A DNA stretch of 9,105 nt from Bryobacterales bacterium (GTDB lineage Bacteria > Acidobacteriota > Terriglobia > Bryobacterales > Bryobacteraceae): assembly GCA_003132905.1 (NCBI GenBank), contig PKZC01000426.1:7815-16919 (forward strand), in the 5' to 3' direction. Below, one piece after another: positions 6,697 to 9,105 of this stretch. The position numbers were made by a program, and so were the translations under genes. Numbering within the stretch: position 1 is the stretch's first letter; each line of letters starts with the position of its first letter. The notes beneath the pieces are model-generated. The model saw nothing but the letters and a program-made list of their open reading frames with translations. It did not search any database and was not told the DNA's origin.

Positions 6697-7017
6697 ATGA
6701 AGAGCATGTTTCTAACACTTGCTGTGACCGGGATGATGATGACGAGCGCTGTAATGCAGGCGCAGGAGATTCAACAGCGCAAGGAGAATCAGCAGGATCG
6801 GATTGCAAATGGGGTGGCGAATGGTTCACTGACGCCGAATGAAACCGCTAATCTGGAGCACAAAGAAGCCGGGCTGAACCGCGAGATTCGGCGCGACCAC
6901 AGGCAGAACGGCGGCAATGTGACGAACAAAGAAAAAGCGCAGGTCAATCGCCAGCAGAATCAGTTGAGCCGGAACATCTATCGCGATAAGCATAACGCCG
7001 CGCATCAGGTGCACTAG
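6697..7017 (+). CDS. Small exported Gln/Asn-rich protein with two 26-residue helical repeats
   Basis: This 106-residue protein starts at ATG 6697, seven bases after a strong AGGAG (6685-6689). Residues 1-22 form a Sec signal peptide: Lys2, a hydrophobic Met-rich core, and a probable cleavage after MQA, so the product is predicted to be periplasmic or secreted. The mature part is polar, rich in Asn, Gln, Arg and Glu, and lacks Cys. Two units align without gaps, residues 42-67 (NGSLTPNETANLEH...IRRD) and 72-97 (GGNVTNKEKAQVNR...IYRD). They share Gly, Thr, Glu, Ala, Leu, Arg, Ile, Arg and Asp at the same places, 9 of 26 identical, and each looks like a G-x-L/V-T turn leading into an amphipathic helix. 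I recall similar uncharacterised exported proteins in Acidobacteriota but no function. It converges on the aminotransferase gene with two bases between stops. No function is assigned. Confidence 0.85.
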   Translation: MKSMFLTLAVTGMMMTSAVMQAQEIQQRKENQQDRIANGVANGSLTPNETANLEHKEAGLNREIRRDHRQNGGNVTNKEKAQVNRQQNQLSRNIYRDKHNAAHQVH

Positions 7018-7019
7018 GA

Positions 7020-8213
7020 CTATCGGCTTAAGAAGAGGGCTATGCGAGCCATGGCCTCTTCCAAAATCGGACGATCGGCGGCGTAGCAAATTCGTACGGA
7101 TCCTTCGCCGCCGGCGCCAAATGCAACGCCCGGGGCAAGCCCGACATGGGTCTCGAGCAAGAGGCGTTTGCAGAAATCGAACGAGTCGCCAGCGCCCGCG
7201 ATCTTAGGAAACAGATAGAATGCTCCATCCGGTTTCGGAACCGTGACGCCAGGCATCTTGGCCAGTGCAGCCAGACAAAAATCGCGATTCTCGCGCAAAC
7301 GCAGCAACATTTCAGCCAGAGCGTTCTCGCCCCATAAGAGCGCAGTTTCTCCGGCGCGCTGGGTGAAACTAGGTGCGTGCGATACGACAAACTCGTTGAG
7401 CTGCGTAGCTCGCGCGGCAAGATCGCTCCGCGCCACCAGCCAGCCCAAGCGCCAACCCGTCATGCAATATGCTTTGGAAAACGACTGTATAACGATCACA
7501 GCGTCGTCACGAGTGGCAAGCTTTAGGATGGTTGGCGCAGGCGTAATCGCTTTGGGACCGGTGTAATTCAGACGCTCGTATACCTCGTCGGCCATGAGCC
7601 ACAACCCGTGGCGTCGCGCAAATTCCAAGAGCTGGCGTTGCTCGTCAACCGTGGCCATCCAACCTAAAGGATTCGAAGGGGAGGTGTAGAGCAGCATCCG
7701 AGTTCGCGGCGTGACGGCGGCTTCCAAAGCCGAAAAGTCGATTTGATAGCGATCCCCCACGAGCGGCTGTGGGATCTCAACGGGCACTGCGTTCGCCATC
7801 GCGACATTGGCCGCGCCGTTTGGCCAGGCGGGTGTCAGTACCAGCGCTTCATCCCCTGGGTCGAGTACGCAACGAATGGCGAGATGCAGCGCCTGTACGC
7901 CGGACGCGGTAATGACGATCTCGCTCGATCCGTCGATTTCCACGCCGTGCAATTCCTCGTAGTAGCGCACGAGCGCCTTGCGCAACGAAGGCAGGCCTGC
8001 GTTCTCGGTATAGAACGTGTAGCCATCGGCCATGGCTTTTTGTGCTGCGCGCTTGATGAACTCGGGAGTCGGCAGGTTCGATTCGCCGAAGTAAAGCTTG
8101 AGCACACCATCCATCGACATGGCGATTTCGGCCAGTTCGCGAATACGCGAGTGTGGAACAGCGAGCGCCGAGGCGGCGACAGCGGGACCGATTTTTGTTT
8201 TTGGGCTAGACAC
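7020..8213 (-). CDS. Fold-type I PLP-dependent aminotransferase (class I/II)
   Basis: This 397-residue enzyme is predicted to transfer an amino group between an amino acid and a 2-oxo acid in the cytoplasm. Visible features are YFGESNLPTPEF (41-52), the cofactor-region TASGVQALH (102-110), SPSNPLGW (178-185) with the Asn181 expected to contact PLP, ADEVYERL (208-215) with Asp209, the Schiff-base lysine K247 in SFSKAYCMTGWRLGW, and R374 in VRICYA expected to bind the substrate carboxylate. The usual NPTGW reads NPLGW. The frame is open back to 8492, but that stretch is the shadow of the Uma2 gene. GTG 8213, overlapping the Uma2 stop by eight bases, gives the family's normal length and a typical start before PHSRIREL. 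No spaced ribosome site precedes it, so translational coupling is inferred. Substrate is unresolved; an aspartate-aminotransferase-like role is a guess. Confidence 0.9.
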   Translation of the reverse strand: MSSPKTKIGPAVAASALAVPHSRIRELAEIAMSMDGVLKLYFGESNLPTPEFIKRAAQKAMADGYTFYTENAGLPSLRKALVRYYEELHGVEIDGSSEIVITASGVQALHLAIRCVLDPGDEALVLTPAWPNGAANVAMANAVPVEIPQPLVGDRYQIDFSALEAAVTPRTRMLLYTSPSNPLGWMATVDEQRQLLEFARRHGLWLMADEVYERLNYTGPKAITPAPTILKLATRDDAVIVIQSFSKAYCMTGWRLGWLVARSDLAARATQLNEFVVSHAPSFTQRAGETALLWGENALAEMLLRLRENRDFCLAALAKMPGVTVPKPDGAFYLFPKIAGAGDSFDFCKRLLLETHVGLAPGVAFGAGGEGSVRICYAADRPILEEAMARIALFLSR

Positions 8214-8745
8214 CCTCGAAGATCGCCGATGTGGGAATGCTGAAGCCAGGGAGAACGGCTGGATCGACGAGCGGCTGGTCGTCCAGGAACTTTTTCGTTC
8301 CAGTAGCAGAATCGATTCGAACCATGCGCTCCTGCGGATATATGGCCCAAACGGACTTGCCACCATGGGCCAGGTACAGCCGGATCTTTCTCTCAAGGCG
8401 CGCAGCCGGTTCCGAAGATACAACTTCGATCGCGATCTCGGGAGCCCCTTGAAACACGCCGGTGCTCCCGGGTACAACTCGATTCGAGGCAAGTAAGCTT
8501 AGGTCAGGGATGAGACAGTTTCGGTTATCGAGTTGATACGCTGCCTCGCAAAACAATCGCCAGCCCGCATTCTGAAGGGACCAGGCGGTCACAAGCCGAA
8601 TGACATTCGACTTTGTAACCTCATGCGGCTGACCCGAGACGGGCATGCTGGTAACTTCGCCTCCAATGAGCTCCTCAATCAGGCCTTCGGTCTCAGGCAT
8701 ATCGAGAAACTCTTGGACTGTTACCAGCGCCGTGGTTGTGCCCAT
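8206..8745 (-). CDS. Uma2 family (DUF820) putative PD-(D/E)XK endonuclease
   Basis: This 179-residue protein belongs to the Uma2/DUF820 family, which has a restriction-endonuclease-like fold; the biological role of the family is poorly known and it is often multi-copy. Signature positions are all present: IGGEVTSMP with E30, PHEVTKSNV with H41, IPDLSLL with D81 as the active-site Asp, APEIAIEVVSSE with E107, and K120 in RLERKIRLYL, giving a complete D...ExE/V...K-like nuclease core. Length is typical (about 180-200). The start is ATG 8745, 34 bases after the purF stop, with only a poor ribosome site. Its stop overlaps the aminotransferase start by eight bases. No partner methylase, toxin-antitoxin pair or mobile-element end is visible around it, so a defence role is not supported here. 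It may have been inserted between purF and the aminotransferase gene. Confidence 0.9.
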   Translation of the reverse strand: MGTTTALVTVQEFLDMPETEGLIEELIGGEVTSMPVSGQPHEVTKSNVIRLVTAWSLQNAGWRLFCEAAYQLDNRNCLIPDLSLLASNRVVPGSTGVFQGAPEIAIEVVSSEPAARLERKIRLYLAHGGKSVWAIYPQERMVRIDSATGTKKFLDDQPLVDPAVLPGFSIPTSAIFEGV

Positions 8746-8779
8746 GTCTGATTGTACTCTTGCGCTGAAGCGATTCGCC

Positions 8780-9105
8780 CTAACGGCGGGTTCTGGCGGC
8801 GACTAATTCTTCGATCTGCACCAGTTCTGTAGGGTAATTGCCGGTGTAGCAGGCATAGCAGTATTCGTCTTTGGTATCGGACACCGCTTTTCGGAGAGAG
8901 TCCAGCGAAAGATAGGCCAACGAATCGGCTTCGACGAATTTGCGAATCTCTTCGATCGAATTGTTGGCGGCGATCAGCTCACTTTCGCACGGCGTATCTA
9001 CGCCGTAGAAGCACGGTGAGATGGTGGGAGGGCACGAGATGCGCAGATGCACTTCCCGCGCGCCCGCGTTGCGGACCATGCGAACAATCTTGCGGCTGGT
9101 GGTGC
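8780..9105 (-). CDS. purF: Amidophosphoribosyltransferase, 3' (C-terminal) part
   Basis: These 107 residues are the C-terminus of glutamine PRPP amidotransferase, which makes phosphoribosylamine in the first committed step of purine synthesis. The frame runs off the window end (TTSRKIVRMVRNAGAREVHL), so the ATG at 9079 is internal. Diagnostic segments are RISCPPTISPCFYGVDTP and EYCYACYTGNYP. The Cys at fragment position 31 (SPCFYG) and the pair at 82 and 85 (CYAC) match three of the four [4Fe-4S] ligands of the Bacillus subtilis-type enzyme, placing it in the Fe-S class that is made with a propeptide; the fourth ligand and N-terminus lie outside. It is first of a closely spaced minus-strand group with the Uma2 and aminotransferase genes, and whether these share a transcript is inferred from spacing only. 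Confidence 0.95.
   Translation of the reverse strand, partial: TTSRKIVRMVRNAGAREVHLRISCPPTISPCFYGVDTPCESELIAANNSIEEIRKFVEADSLAYLSLDSLRKAVSDTKDEYCYACYTGNYPTELVQIEELVAARTRR

Noticed and set aside
8214..8492. N-terminal extension of the aminotransferase to 8492
   Set aside because: The extra 93 residues are the out-of-frame shadow of the Uma2 gene, are low in familiar motifs, and would make the protein too long for the family.
8206..9105. Uma2 as part of a phage-defence island
   Set aside because: Its neighbours are purF and an aminotransferase gene; no methylase, toxin, integrase or repeat is visible.
1..9105. CRISPR arrays, tRNA or rRNA genes, insertion sequences, riboswitches
   Set aside because: No regularly spaced repeats, transposase frames, terminal inverted repeats or recognisable RNA motifs were seen by eye, and nearly all bases are accounted for by coding genes.

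Overview
The window is an ordinary bacterial chromosomal stretch of moderately high GC. Genes are tightly packed on both strands, with no gap over about 90 bases between them. The gene content fits a soil-type, heterotrophic member of the Acidobacteriota: a molybdenum hydroxylase with a YagS/PaoB-like FAD subunit, oligopeptidase B, a FAA1-type acyl-CoA synthetase, a [4Fe-4S]-type PurF, and a small secreted Gln/Asn-rich protein of a style I associate with that phylum. This taxonomic call is an inference from protein style and is moderate at best.

Layout. Positions 1-2046 (+) hold the 3' part of a xanthine dehydrogenase-family molybdopterin subunit gene and, overlapping it by 4 bases (ATGA), the complete FAD subunit gene. 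The 2Fe-2S subunit is not in the window. Positions 2032-5798 (-) hold a probable two-gene operon, long-chain acyl-CoA synthetase then oligopeptidase B. It converges on the FAD gene with a 15-base stop-to-stop overlap. Positions 5850-6614 (+) hold an inositol monophosphatase/HisN-family phosphatase gene, divergent from the synthetase across 51 bases and interrupted by an in-frame amber codon at 5973-5975. Positions 6697-7017 (+) encode a small exported protein built of two related 26-residue units, preceded by a perfect 15-base palindrome. Positions 7020-9105 (-) hold, in transcription order, the 3' end of purF, a Uma2-family nuclease gene and a fold-type I aminotransferase gene, closely spaced or overlapping.

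How they relate. The molybdenum hydroxylase subunits form one enzyme. Oligopeptidase B and the acyl-CoA synthetase may simply be co-transcribed housekeeping and degradation genes. purF, uma2 and the aminotransferase gene may share a transcript, but no pathway links them visibly. I see no mobile element, CRISPR array, RNA gene or defence island, and no convincing new multi-gene system.

The points most worth a second look are two apparent single-base lesions and one small protein. The first lesion is the amber codon in the HisN-like gene. The second is an apparent ATG-to-ATT change at the natural start of oligopeptidase B, which leaves a TAATT junction where TAATG would be expected. The small protein is the secreted repeat protein at 6697-7017.
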